A stretch of 59,456 nucleotides of DNA from a virus, in the IMG/VR virus record IMGVR_UViG_3300046093_000047, positions 1-59,456 of that record. One strand, written 5' to 3'. A model generated the notes under the pieces. It did no database searches. It was not told where the DNA came from and worked only from the letters and a program-made list of their open reading frames with translations. Of the stretch, positions 42,343-50,331 are shown piece by piece (the stretch's first letter is position 1; each line of letters starts with the position of its first letter). The position numbers and the translations under genes were made by a program.

Positions 42343-42893
42343 TGTTTACCTTTCAATTCAGGATTGTACATAAATTCAAGCAAGAACATTGCATTAACGG
42401 CTACAGCAGACATATGACTGATAGTTGGGTCACTACTATCTACATCATAGATTTCACCCCTCCTAATAGCCTCAAAATGCCTCATAAGAGCATCCATGTA
42501 GCGTTGTTCAGCACCTTCTACCTTCTGCCAGTTATTACGCTCTTTATACTTCTTTAAACCTTCAGTTAAATTACGTGCAACTTCCTGTAATGCATACGGA
42601 GGTACTAATGTATATTGAAACTTACCTTGATCGTACTTAGTACCGGGAGTTTGCGGTTTATGGTTAGCTTCAAAGCCTTTCCAATCTTGCATTTGATGTG
42701 TATTAGACCGTAAATCTACTGTTGAAACTGGTACAAAATACACATCATCTCTGGCACAATCTACAAACTTATTTGCAGATGTACACTCGTTACTACCGTT
42801 ACGGAATGCACATAGATTACACCCCTTACTGCTCTCTCTGTCAAAGATAGGTGTATAAACCTCACCGTTAACCGTAATATTGTCCAAACTCAT
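42339..42893 (-). CDS. DUF5664-like nucleotide hydrolase with Cys-rich N terminus
   Basis: A 184-residue protein. Residues 20-50 hold a Cys cluster (CNLC, CTS, VDC). The C-terminal domain has KYDQGKFQYTLVPPYALQEVA, RYMDALMRHFEAIRRGE and HMSAVAVNAMFLLEF, matching the DUF5664 or dATP/dGTP diphosphohydrolase N-terminal family of all-alpha NTP pyrophosphohydrolases. It neighbours a MazG-like enzyme and NrdAB, consistent with nucleotide pool control. Confidence 0.8.
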   Translation of the reverse strand: MSLDNITVNGEVYTPIFDRESSKGCNLCAFRNGSNECTSANKFVDCARDDVYFVPVSTVDLRSNTHQMQDWKGFEANHKPQTPGTKYDQGKFQYTLVPPYALQEVARNLTEGLKKYKERNNWQKVEGAEQRYMDALMRHFEAIRRGEIYDVDSSDPTISHMSAVAVNAMFLLEFMYNPELKGKQ

Positions 42894-42895
42894 AA

Positions 42896-43399
42896 TTAAT
42901 CCCCCTTAAAACCATTCAATAACAAACTTGCAGGAATGCAGCTAGATAGGTCGTTTGATTCAAAATCAATTGGCTTCATAACTTTGTCATTCCAGTTTTT
43001 AATAACAAACAGTTCATACTCAGAGTTAAACTCTACTTGAACCGGGATACCATCTTCTTCATACTTTTGTGCAGTTTGAATTACAATTAGTTCTTTTGAA
43101 GGATACTTTGTTAAGTTATTATATGCTGTATCTCTCATGGCTTTATTTACGTCTACGCCTAGATACTCCAACTTCTGTAATAGACCTAGTGCAGTAACCA
43201 TTACATCGATTACACCGTCAAGTGTTTCTTTCACGTTGTTCTGGTCAATACCTTTTTCTTTAATCTCTTTGGTTTCTTCAGCAATAAGTTTGTATTGAAA
43301 CTCAATGTCTTTGAGTGTAGTGAGATTGTGCTTACCTGCGATTTCATTGAATGTCCAACAGTCTACTTGGAAATCTGAAATGTTGTATGTATCTTGCAT
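42896..43399 (-). CDS. MazG-like nucleotide pyrophosphohydrolase
   Basis: A 167-residue protein with an EETKEIKE...KETLDGVIDVMV pattern, the ExxE...ExxD metal-binding arrangement of the MazG/PRA-PH superfamily, in residues 40-80. The C-terminal 60 residues are unrelated and beta-rich. It would hydrolyse (d)NTPs or alarmone-like nucleotides; substrate unknown. It starts two bases after the small ORF at 43402. Confidence 0.8.
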   Translation of the reverse strand: MQDTYNISDFQVDCWTFNEIAGKHNLTTLKDIEFQYKLIAEETKEIKEKGIDQNNVKETLDGVIDVMVTALGLLQKLEYLGVDVNKAMRDTAYNNLTKYPSKELIVIQTAQKYEEDGIPVQVEFNSEYELFVIKNWNDKVMKPIDFESNDLSSCIPASLLLNGFKGD

Positions 43400-43401
43400 G
43401 T

Positions 43402-43563
43402 TTATACCTTTTTAAAATTGTGAATAGCCTTTAAAGCTACGTGTGCATCTTCCATTGCGTCTTCAATATAGCCCAATAGAAATAACGGAAGGATCAGCAA
43501 CCATACGATATAAACAATAAACTTCATGTTGTGGTTTGTTAACCAAATTACCCAAGGTTGCAT
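43402..43563 (-). CDS. Small membrane protein
   Basis: A 53-residue ORF behind AAAGGATAT. Residues 13-33 are hydrophobic (KFIVYIVWLLILPLFLLGY), followed by an amphipathic basic C terminus. Two bases before the MazG-like gene. Unknown role, plausible because of its ribosome site and spacing. Confidence 0.55.
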   Translation of the reverse strand: MQPWVIWLTNHNMKFIVYIVWLLILPLFLLGYIEDAMEDAHVALKAIHNFKKV

Positions 43564-43634
43564 TTTAATATCCTTTCAAAGTTGTTTAAGTCTCAATTGT
43601 ACCATAATTCTTGGCTACTGCGACAAATTAGATG

Positions 43635-43663
43635 AAAAAATACCCTAGGAGTTAACCTAGGGT
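43635..43663 (-). terminator. Rho-independent terminator
   Basis: ACCCTAGG/CCTAGGGT (43642-43649 with 43656-43663), then ATTTTTTC on the minus strand. Ends the HNH gene above it. Confidence 0.88.
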
Positions 43664-43669
43664 TTGTAC

Positions 43670-44197
43670 TTAGTTTTCTAACAGCTTATTTGATTTACTT
43701 AGATTTTCTTTTGCAAGAATAACTTGTAGATTCCACGGTACATGAAGACCACGAACATTTTTACCTCGAAGCGGTACTATGTGGTCTACATGATAATCTT
43801 GCCCTGTATAGAGCCTAAACATCTGGGCACAAGTGTAAAGTTCTCTCATTTGTTCAAGTTCTCCAGCAGTTAACCAAGTAGGTGTAGCCTGAAGTTTAGC
43901 TGCCCTGCGTTTGGAATGTTTAGCATTAATCTTATCCCTGTTTATTACACCATACTTTGCATCATACGCTGCAATCTTCTTTTTGTTATCTCGACGGTAT
44001 TCCGCTTTCCGTGTTAAAATTTGATCTTTATTTTCTGCTCTATATCTGAAATTTCGATCTGAAATTTTATTTTTGTTGTCTTCGTAATAGCTCTTAATAC
44101 AAGTTTTACATTTTCCATGATAACCATCTTTTTGATTCTTATGTTTATAAAACTCAGTGAATAATTTAACCTCTTTGCACTTAATGCATGTTTTCAT
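43670..44197 (-). CDS. HNH homing endonuclease
   Basis: A 175-residue paralogue of the gene at 7133: N-terminal zinc pair (CIKCKE, CKTC), a lysine/arginine-rich middle, then WLTA, YHVDHIVPLRG, GLHVPWNLQ and ENLSKSNK. It has its own promoter (44300-44328) and terminator, so it forms a free-standing unit inserted in the replication region. Confidence 0.92.
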   Translation of the reverse strand: MKTCIKCKEVKLFTEFYKHKNQKDGYHGKCKTCIKSYYEDNKNKISDRNFRYRAENKDQILTRKAEYRRDNKKKIAAYDAKYGVINRDKINAKHSKRRAAKLQATPTWLTAGELEQMRELYTCAQMFRLYTGQDYHVDHIVPLRGKNVRGLHVPWNLQVILAKENLSKSNKLLEN

Positions 44198-44299
44198 AAT
44201 TGATCCCCGTCAAACATCCGTAAAATATAGAGCAAAAAGTAGTTACGGGAAACTACTCTTATCATTAAAGATCATGACTTCTTTAACTATTGCTTTATA

Positions 44300-44328
44300 A
44301 CTATAACAGATACTATTTAGGAAATCAA
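44300..44328 (-). promoter_or_regulatory. Sigma70 promoter of the HNH gene
   Basis: On the minus strand TTGATT (44323-44328), a 17-base spacer ending in TGT, and TATAGT (44300-44305). Confidence 0.78.
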
Positions 44329-44351
44329 GTTAAATTATGGCATAAATTGCG

Positions 44352-45302
44352 TTAAACAATCAAGCTTTTTCGTTTTTCTTTTGAAGCTGTTGTTGTCCGT
44401 GTACGATGCACAGCACCACAATCATTGCAACGAACCTCTTCAAAGATGCTAACAGAAGTTGTTACGTTACGACCTGTAGGATCAACATTTTCACTGCCGC
44501 ATACACGGCAACGAGTTTTATCGTCATCGTAATACAAAGCTGCATTGAAGTCTGAACCTGCACGACCTAACTGCCGAGTACGCAAGTAGATATCATACAG
44601 CAAATCTACGTCCTGTTCGCAGTATGTCACCATATCTTTCATAGCTTGCACGTCACCTTCTTGTACCTTACGCCACAGTGAGATACCACCAGTGCTAACT
44701 TTGCGACCTAATCCAAAGAACTCACCAATTGCATCCAACCGATTACTTGGTAGCTTTAGATACTTACGTGCTAACTGCAGTGTATCTAGCACTTTAACTT
44801 GTGGTAGCGGTGGAAAGTTATTAAAGATCGCTCTTGCTTGTACGACTTTGTGATCGAAACCTAATGAATTGTGCGCCAGTACAGCGTCAGCTTCTTCGTA
44901 TAGTTCAAACAACTTTGCAACAATACGGCTATCATCTTTAGCTAGAACTTCTTTTGGTGTAAGGTAGATACTTTGTGTTTCACTCTGACCTAACCAGCGC
45001 CAGCTAGAGCACAAAATCCAACCGCCGTTATCTAAGATATTATCCTGCGATAAGTTAACTTTGAAACGTCCAAATGTAAGCGCAGTAGCTGCTGCAGTTT
45101 CAGTATCAAAGATTAGAATCTTAGGGCCATCATTGCGCTTAAATGCAACATCACGAGGGTCATATTGCAAAGGTACTCCACGTTGAAACAAGTCGTTTAC
45201 ACCGGACTTACTGATACCTAAAGATTGTGCAATTGTTCGTGAAGAGTAACCTGCGAGTTTCATATTGCAGATTTTCTCAATTGTTTCATGTGTATATTTC
45301 AT
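44352..45302 (-). CDS. HTH-DEDD exonuclease-zinc ribbon fusion
   Basis: A 316-residue protein. Residues 1-42 form a helix-turn-helix (AGYSSRTIAQSLGISKSGVND). Residues 60-240 are a DEDD 3'-5' exonuclease with IFDTET, LAHNSLGFD and YCEQDVDLLYDIY. The last 50 residues are a zinc ribbon (CRVCG, CNDCG). It overlaps the gene at 45299. The domain order suggests sequence-directed trimming of DNA or RNA; substrate unknown. Confidence 0.87.
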   Translation of the reverse strand: MKYTHETIEKICNMKLAGYSSRTIAQSLGISKSGVNDLFQRGVPLQYDPRDVAFKRNDGPKILIFDTETAAATALTFGRFKVNLSQDNILDNGGWILCSSWRWLGQSETQSIYLTPKEVLAKDDSRIVAKLFELYEEADAVLAHNSLGFDHKVVQARAIFNNFPPLPQVKVLDTLQLARKYLKLPSNRLDAIGEFFGLGRKVSTGGISLWRKVQEGDVQAMKDMVTYCEQDVDLLYDIYLRTRQLGRAGSDFNAALYYDDDKTRCRVCGSENVDPTGRNVTTSVSIFEEVRCNDCGAVHRTRTTTASKEKRKSLIV

Positions 45303-45481
45303 TCTACATTACCTTCCGTAATTGTTGCATCTTCTTTTTTAATCCAATTCAGTGCATTGAATTGTCCACCTTCTCTTGCCCAATACGCTTTGTCTTCGAT
45401 GAACTCTACTTTGAATTCTTCGCCGATTCTTTTAGCATACCAAAGCAAACCATCGTTGCAGTCGATTACTTTAATTTTCAT
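45299..45481 (-). CDS. Small conserved protein
   Basis: A 60-residue protein with VIDCNDGLLWYAKRIGEEF and EDKAYWARE, a compact beta-rich domain found in phages. It overlaps the exonuclease start (ATGA) and the end of the gene at 45471, indicating coupled translation. Confidence 0.7.
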   Translation of the reverse strand: MKIKVIDCNDGLLWYAKRIGEEFKVEFIEDKAYWAREGGQFNALNWIKKEDATITEGNVE

Positions 45482-45869
45482 ACTTATCGTAAGCTAGACT
45501 TACGCTCTCTGAGTAATAACCGTTTGATGAACCGTACCAGCGAATGTCAACCCAACCTTTGACTGTAGCTAACTTATAGAAAGTCCACGTACCAGATTCA
45601 GATGTATTTTCATCGTTGTTTGAAGATTCCTCTGCAAATAAGATAGGTGAACCAACCAAATCAGTCAAGTCACCTGTGATATCTTCAATTGATACACTCT
45701 CACAACAGTCTTGTTCATGATAAAACTTAAAATATTCTTTATCGTTTTTAAGGATAAGTTGGTCACCAGTTTCGATTACTTCTGTAAACACTCGTCCAAT
45801 TAAATCAGACATTTTTGGATAATAAGAATCACCCCAACCACTTTTTTGTACTTCGGTTACTTCCATCAC
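45471..45869 (-). CDS. DUF7448-like phage protein
   Basis: A 132-residue protein with FYHEQDCCESVSIEDITGDLTDLVGSP and GTWTFYKLAT, then IRWYGSSNGYYSE. These motifs recur together in a phage protein family of unknown function (double Cys and a WYGxSNGYYSE end). Overlaps both neighbours. Confidence 0.75.
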   Translation of the reverse strand: MMEVTEVQKSGWGDSYYPKMSDLIGRVFTEVIETGDQLILKNDKEYFKFYHEQDCCESVSIEDITGDLTDLVGSPILFAEESSNNDENTSESGTWTFYKLATVKGWVDIRWYGSSNGYYSESVSLAYDKYEN

Positions 45870-46387
45870 ACATCCTTCTCTTTGTTGATAATGTCTCGCA
45901 GTGTATCATAGCTGAACTGCTTTGTCAACACTGCAGATTGAAATAATTTCTTGCGTTCAACAGCATTCTTACCTGCAGTTTTACCTAAAGCAACTAACAC
46001 TGAATCTTTTTGTGCTTCTTTTAGCTTATTAAATGCAGTGTTAATCTTCTTTATCCACATGTTATGTCTGTAGCGTGTGTCAGGTTCTTTCTCAAGATAG
46101 TCTGCACACTCTCTGAGCAAAGTGGGTAGATCATTAGGATACCACCAAGCGATCAAACGTGTAAAAGCATTTTCACTTTTACCTAAGAAAGCATTAACCT
46201 GACGATGTAATACACCACGAACTAACTGAGTTTCATCGTGAACGTGATCTAAAACATGTTGCTTAACCGGAATATCTAAGCCAGTTACTGCACATGTGTT
46301 GAATTGCTCTTTTGTAAGCAGTTCTCGTACTTTCTTAACGTCTGCTGTGTTATAAAGATCAGTTGTGCTATTTGATTTAGTTGACAT
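45866..46387 (-). CDS. Endonuclease VII-like protein without zinc cysteines
   Basis: A 173-residue protein from the ATG at 46387 behind AGAGGTG; the longer frame to 46438 runs inside the exonuclease gene. CAVTGLDIP and LDHVHDETQLVRGVLHRQVNAFLGK give the nuclease His/Asn pattern of recombination endonuclease VII, but the paired zinc cysteines are absent. Placed directly after the 5'-3' exonuclease, it may cut Holliday or replication junctions. Confidence 0.78.
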   Translation of the reverse strand: MSTKSNSTTDLYNTADVKKVRELLTKEQFNTCAVTGLDIPVKQHVLDHVHDETQLVRGVLHRQVNAFLGKSENAFTRLIAWWYPNDLPTLLRECADYLEKEPDTRYRHNMWIKKINTAFNKLKEAQKDSVLVALGKTAGKNAVERKKLFQSAVLTKQFSYDTLRDIINKEKDV

Positions 46388-47354
46388 ACACACCTCTTTC
46401 CGCTGCAAACTGAATAAAACTACTATCATCATCTGCACTGCGCTTCATGTAAGCTAACGTCCAGTACATCTGAAGCATGTCAAACCAAGTAACTTCTGTG
46501 TGATCTTCACCATGACAGTCTGTGTAATCAAAAGGTTCTGGATATAAGTGTTTAAACTCGCTGATAACAACTTCAAGAATTTCTTTTTCAGTGTTTGCTT
46601 TCTCCAGTGCTTTCATAGCTTTAGCTGGACCGTAAGCTACATTAGACAACTGATAACCTTTGTAAGTATCTGCACTATCTCCTGAAAGTACTTGCAATGC
46701 TAGAAACTTTAGACCTTCACCTTTGTAACTTGTCTTTTCTTTCCACAGTGCCCCTACATCGGGAATAACCTTGCCTTGCCACTCTTCTTGTCCAAAGTTT
46801 AGCACCTCTACGCCTTGAGACTGTTGTGCGTCTTTATCTGCAGAAGCAATGATAGGATAATTACCTTTAGCTAACTCTTCGTAGGCTCTAATTGTAATCA
46901 TGTCGTCAGTTTCAATACCTTTGATCAACTGCGCTTTGTGCTTAACTTGTAAGTATCTTCGTACATCTACAAGTTGCAAAGGTTTGATTAGGTCATCACG
47001 ATTGTTCTTATACGGTGTAGGAAGGGCTAGAGCGTGTCTAAACGTCTTACCAGTACCAAGGTATAGCTCTACGCGATCAGCCCACGTATGGTCCGTTAAA
47101 CGCTGAATAACGCTCTTTACGTTACGTAGAGCAAATCGAATAGAAGCTGCTGTTTGTACATCTTCAATTTCATAGTCTTCAGGTTTAAACTCCATGTTCT
47201 TTTCTTTGAGTAACGTCTTTAGCTCTGTGCGAGTTTTAAAGATTTTTTCTCTGCCTGATTTTAGGTGCTTTGCTACAATACTGCGCTTTTCATTCGCTGC
47301 AGCGTACTGATATGCAATCAGGTCAGCATCAATGATAAGTACTCTTTCTGTCAT
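46377..47354 (-). CDS. 5'-3' exonuclease/flap nuclease, T7 gp6-like
   Basis: A 325-residue PIN-fold nuclease: VLIIDADLIAY at the start, YKNNRDD, KGIETDDMITI, SADKDAQQ and LSGDSADTYKG supply the acidic metal sites. It would remove primers and degrade host DNA. A terminator (47374-47401) lies upstream, so its promoter must be within the intervening bases or read-through. It overlaps the next gene by 11 bases. Confidence 0.9.
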   Translation of the reverse strand: MTERVLIIDADLIAYQYAAANEKRSIVAKHLKSGREKIFKTRTELKTLLKEKNMEFKPEDYEIEDVQTAASIRFALRNVKSVIQRLTDHTWADRVELYLGTGKTFRHALALPTPYKNNRDDLIKPLQLVDVRRYLQVKHKAQLIKGIETDDMITIRAYEELAKGNYPIIASADKDAQQSQGVEVLNFGQEEWQGKVIPDVGALWKEKTSYKGEGLKFLALQVLSGDSADTYKGYQLSNVAYGPAKAMKALEKANTEKEILEVVISEFKHLYPEPFDYTDCHGEDHTEVTWFDMLQMYWTLAYMKRSADDDSSFIQFAAERGVYVN

Positions 47355-47373
47355 CTACAGATTCTCCTTAAAG

Positions 47374-47401
47374 AAAAACCCCAAGGGATTAACCTCGGGG
47401 T
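47374..47401 (-). terminator. Rho-independent terminator
   Basis: On the minus strand ACCCCGAGG/CCCTTGGGGT followed by TTTTTC. Confidence 0.85.
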
Positions 47402-47408
47402 CTTATTA

Positions 47409-47627
47409 TCAGCTACGAGCAGCTTGGATGGCTTCTAGTGTTAGCTCTGATTTTTCTACTAGCTTTTGGACACCATCTTTTACGATAGCTTTAGCTACAT
47501 TGCACAATACTGAAGGGTCAAGACCTGCCGCTTTAGCTTCATCTTTAATCTCTTTGATTTCTTCGCCAAGAGACTGTTCTTGTGTGTATAGTCGTACTAG
47601 TTTAGCGATTGCTTCTTTACTTTGCAT
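47409..47627 (-). CDS. Small helical protein, GapR/DUF2312-like pattern
   Basis: A 72-residue all-helical protein with LVRLYTQEQSLGEEIKEIKDEAKAAGLD, reminiscent of DUF2312/GapR nucleoid proteins (E-x-x-I-K-D-I-x-x-E-A-K-x-x-G). Resemblance is by pattern only. It lies between the exonuclease and the membrane protein. Confidence 0.65.
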   Translation of the reverse strand: MQSKEAIAKLVRLYTQEQSLGEEIKEIKDEAKAAGLDPSVLCNVAKAIVKDGVQKLVEKSELTLEAIQAARS

Positions 47628-47628
47628 A

Positions 47629-47835
47629 TTAGGCCTTTTTAAGATTTGGTTTGTACATCCATGTGAAATTCATTACAACTACAGCTAACCAGCTATAGAA
47701 TGTATATGGAATACTCAGGATTGGAAACAACGTATTGAGCGACCAGATTGTAGCCAACGGCACAAAAATGATAGCTAAAATAGCCAATGTAAGAACAGAT
47801 ACAATCGTTAGAATGTCTTTAGTTTGCTTTGTCAT
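47629..47835 (-). CDS. Two-helix membrane protein
   Basis: A 68-residue protein with hydrophobic helices at about 10-32 and 38-60, ending in a basic tail (YKPNLKKA). One base separates it from the next gene. Possibly an inner-membrane protein; role unknown. Confidence 0.65.
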   Translation of the reverse strand: MTKQTKDILTIVSVLTLAILAIIFVPLATIWSLNTLFPILSIPYTFYSWLAVVVMNFTWMYKPNLKKA

Positions 47836-47854
47836 AATTCTCCTTGTGTTATTG

Positions 47855-47884
47855 AATATTAAAGGTAGGGACCGAAGCCCCTAC
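47855..47884 (-). terminator. Rho-independent terminator with TTCG loop
   Basis: On the minus strand GTAGGGGC-TTCG-GTCCCTAC, then CTTTAATATT. It ends the ssDNA-binding protein gene. Confidence 0.82.
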
Positions 47885-47891
47885 TATATGA

Positions 47892-48533
47892 TTAGAACGG
47901 AATATCGTCATCCGTGTCATCAACCGCTGGTTTAGCTTTAGCTTTTGCAGCAGGTTTAGCGGCAGGTTTCTCTGCTTTTGGTGCAGGAGTATCATCACCG
48001 AATTCATCACCGGGATTGTAATCACTTGCTGAACCTTCTTCTGGCACATATTCGATCATTTCGGTAACAAGAATGTTCTTTAGGTAAAGAGAACTTGTAC
48101 CGTTGTTGCGAGTAAACACATCAATACTGATTGAACCAATAGAACCATTACCGGGTAGCTTAGTGTTGGTTACATCAACTAGTGTATTCTTAACCTTCTC
48201 AAAGACTTTCGGCTTATATAGATCAGGTACAGGCTTACCAGTTTTACCTAGCTCTGTAGATTTACGGAAAGTGACAACCCAAATATTCTTACCTGCGCCT
48301 TCTGGTGGTGCGGTTTTATATACGGCTTCAAACTCTGCAGTTTTGACTTTCTTGACTGATACTTTTGCGTCAATGCTTTTAGCATAATCTTCAAATTCAT
48401 CGATAGTGTCTTCATCTACAATAGCTACAGATGCTTTCCATTCGTCAGCTTTAGGTGCATCGCCAGCTTTGACATAAGCTTTAACAGGCTTGTTGAGTTG
48501 GACGTAGAGTAGAGTTCCAGTTAATTTATTCAT
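47892..48533 (-). CDS. ssb: Single-stranded DNA-binding protein, T7 gp2.5-like
   Basis: A 213-residue protein. The first 150 residues fit an OB-fold with IWVVTFRKST and SISIDVFTRNNGTS. The C terminus is Pro/Ala/Lys rich and ends DDTDDDIPF, the acidic tip used to recruit replication proteins. It has its own promoter at 48620 and a terminator below, so it can be made in bulk. Confidence 0.85.
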   Translation of the reverse strand: MNKLTGTLLYVQLNKPVKAYVKAGDAPKADEWKASVAIVDEDTIDEFEDYAKSIDAKVSVKKVKTAEFEAVYKTAPPEGAGKNIWVVTFRKSTELGKTGKPVPDLYKPKVFEKVKNTLVDVTNTKLPGNGSIGSISIDVFTRNNGTSSLYLKNILVTEMIEYVPEEGSASDYNPGDEFGDDTPAPKAEKPAAKPAAKAKAKPAVDDTDDDIPF

Positions 48534-48619
48534 ATATTTCCTTTCGAGGACTAATTATGTTACAGACTAAAATGTGCAGGACTAAATGCACGACTAATGC
48601 AGCTTTTGCCACAAACCAG

Positions 48620-48648
48620 ATTATAACAAAGCTTGTTAGTCAAGTCAA
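48620..48648 (-). promoter_or_regulatory. Sigma70 promoter of ssb
   Basis: On the minus strand TTGACT (48643-48648), a 17-base spacer ending in TGT, and TATAAT (48620-48625). Confidence 0.87.
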
Positions 48649-48662
48649 GCTTTATTTTTTTG

Positions 48663-48977
48663 TTATTCGTAGACAATGACAGTCTTTTGTTTAGGTGTTA
48701 CAAACTTGTAACCTTGGTAATCTGTACCGTAGTGTGATGCGTAATAACCGTAGACTTTAACAAAGCACTCTTCACCGTCTTTGCTAAACTTCCATACGCA
48801 CCAGTAGTGAGAACCTTGGTCTTCACCGCCGTAACTATCTACCGATTCATAAGCGATTGATTGATTGTCAAGTGCAGTAGCAATTTCACCGTAACAGTTA
48901 TCTTCATTCATCATATCTTCTAGTGAACTATCAGTTACACTACTAAACATACTTTTTAAAGTTTCTTTAAGACTCAT
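48663..48977 (-). CDS. Conserved phage protein, tandem paralogue
   Basis: A 104-residue protein from the ATG at 48977 behind AAGGAGT. The core YGGEDQGSHYWCVWKF and VYGYYASHYGTD matches the upstream gene 48988. Family members occur singly or in tandem in phages; function unknown. The start of the longer frame (49001) lies within the upstream gene. Confidence 0.75.
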   Translation of the reverse strand: MSLKETLKSMFSSVTDSSLEDMMNEDNCYGEIATALDNQSIAYESVDSYGGEDQGSHYWCVWKFSKDGEECFVKVYGYYASHYGTDYQGYKFVTPKQKTVIVYE

Positions 48978-48987
48978 ATTAAACTCC

Positions 48988-49344
48988 TTATTTCTTTTCA
49001 AACACAGTAATAGTTTTCTCTACAGCTTGCACTTCGTAGAATTCTTCGTAGGTTGAATCATCATATGATGCATAGTAGCCATCAAACTTAATGAATACAA
49101 CTTGCATTCCATCTGAGAATGAATACACACTCCAGTAGTCCGATCCTTGGTCTTCACCGCCGTAGCGATCTACAAGTTCAAAGTTGATGTTAGCTTCAGT
49201 AAGCTGTTTTCTAAAGTCTTTTACACTTGGGTAATCCCAATTATCTTCTTTAGATGAAAACACACCATTATGCAATTCATATTTAACTTCATTAGCAGTT
49301 TCCGCAAGTAGTGTACTAATTCTGTCAATTAAACGCTCAGTCAT
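48988..49344 (-). CDS. Conserved phage protein, tandem paralogue
   Basis: A 118-residue protein with an N-terminal helical domain and the core RYGGEDQGSDYWSVYSF and FDGYYASYDDS, clearly related to gene 48663. The pair likely arose by duplication and now differs in the N terminus. Confidence 0.75.
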   Translation of the reverse strand: MTERLIDRISTLLAETANEVKYELHNGVFSSKEDNWDYPSVKDFRKQLTEANINFELVDRYGGEDQGSDYWSVYSFSDGMQVVFIKFDGYYASYDDSTYEEFYEVQAVEKTITVFEKK

Positions 49345-49345
49345 A

Positions 49346-50158
49346 TTACTCCTTTAGTAAAATTTGTTTAACATTCTCAAACTTAGCAGCATCAAACATA
49401 TCCAAGATATCTGTATAGTTATCAATTGCATAGTTTCTAAACCAGCCTGAACACAGTGTAGTACAAATCTTGTTGACTGATTTGTAAAACGCTAGTTTAG
49501 CTGGTGTATTCCAATCGCTAGGCACTAAGAACCTTTCAGTTGAAATAACATAAGCTTCTTCTGCAATGCATCTAAGTTTGTCTGCATGACTTAGATTGTA
49601 CCACAAATTTTTATCGCACCACGCTAACTTTGAATCTTTTTGTAATTTTTTATACAAAGGTTGATCGTAATAGGCAAACAACTCGTGCAAGTAATCGTGA
49701 TTGTACTTCTTAGTTACAGCATCATCAAAGAAATCTTCTACTGTTTGCATCAAGTTTGGATTACCTTGTGGGTATGCTGACATTGTAAGTTTGGTGCGTT
49801 TGTTTAGTACATCTTCATCTTTGTCAGTAAAGAAAGGACGAAATACTTTTAAGTACAGATTGTAGTGCGTCATATGTTTTTCAAACTTCCGATCACGCCA
49901 CAAGTGACTGCGCTTTACAATAGCAAGGCCAACAGGATTAACTACGTAAACTCTTTGACCTGCAATCTCAATGTAGTGCGTACTTGCATAGTTTAGTAGA
50001 TCGTAATTACCGACTTGATCAAATGTATGCCATTCAATGCGCTTATTGTCATCTTGAATTTTATGTTCGCTGATAACATCCCAATCTGAATCTGGCTTTG
50101 CTTTAAACGTAGCACTCCAGTATTGCAATGCTTGTGAACCGATCAGAAGATTTTTCAT
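49346..50158 (-). CDS. Nucleotidyltransferase-like protein
   Basis: A 270-residue protein from the ATG at 50158. A longer frame to 50290 crosses the tRNA genes and is rejected. It begins LLIGSQALQYW and has KPDSDWDVIS: the GS and DxD pattern of the Pol beta-type nucleotidyltransferase fold. Related proteins occur in large phages. With tRNA genes immediately upstream it may act on RNA ends or be an antibiotic-NTase-like enzyme; substrate unknown. Confidence 0.75.
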   Translation of the reverse strand: MKNLLIGSQALQYWSATFKAKPDSDWDVISEHKIQDDNKRIEWHTFDQVGNYDLLNYASTHYIEIAGQRVYVVNPVGLAIVKRSHLWRDRKFEKHMTHYNLYLKVFRPFFTDKDEDVLNKRTKLTMSAYPQGNPNLMQTVEDFFDDAVTKKYNHDYLHELFAYYDQPLYKKLQKDSKLAWCDKNLWYNLSHADKLRCIAEEAYVISTERFLVPSDWNTPAKLAFYKSVNKICTTLCSGWFRNYAIDNYTDILDMFDAAKFENVKQILLKE

Positions 50159-50173
50159 GTTAACTCCTTTATT

Positions 50174-50251
50174 TGGTGGACAGTGGCAGAGTCGAACTGC
50201 CGCCATGCTTGAGTTACAAACACCTGTTAGCCGTTTACACAGTAACTGCCC
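50174..50251 (-). tRNA. tRNA, anticodon read as AAC (Val?)
   Basis: Acceptor GGGCAGT/ACTGTCC, D-stem CTGT/ACAG, anticodon stem TGTTT/AAGCA with loop GTAACTC, T-arm GGCAG-TTCGACT-CTGCC and encoded CCA. The loop gives AAC with an unusual T at position 37, so the isotype is uncertain. Confidence 0.65.
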
Positions 50252-50256
50252 ATGTT

Positions 50257-50331
50257 TGGTGTGAGCGACAGGTAACGCTCCTGCTTCCAACGACTTATGA
50301 GGTCGCTGCCTGACTTCTCGGCTTCACTCAC
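50257..50331 (-). tRNA. tRNA with CAT anticodon (Met or Ile2)
   Basis: Acceptor GTGAGTG/CGCTCAC, anticodon stem GCGAC/GTCGT with loop CTCATAA, T-stem GCAGG/CCTGT with loop AGCGTTA, and encoded CCA. The D-loop lacks the usual GG, and the T-loop is atypical. Confidence 0.7.

Noticed and set aside
43590-43625. Minus-strand promoter with TGGTACAAT
   Set aside because: The -10 is fair but no -35 fits at 16-18 bases.
50159-50290. N-terminal extension of the nucleotidyltransferase-like gene
   Set aside because: It runs through a tRNA gene; the ATG at 50158 begins the conserved domain and has a ribosome site.
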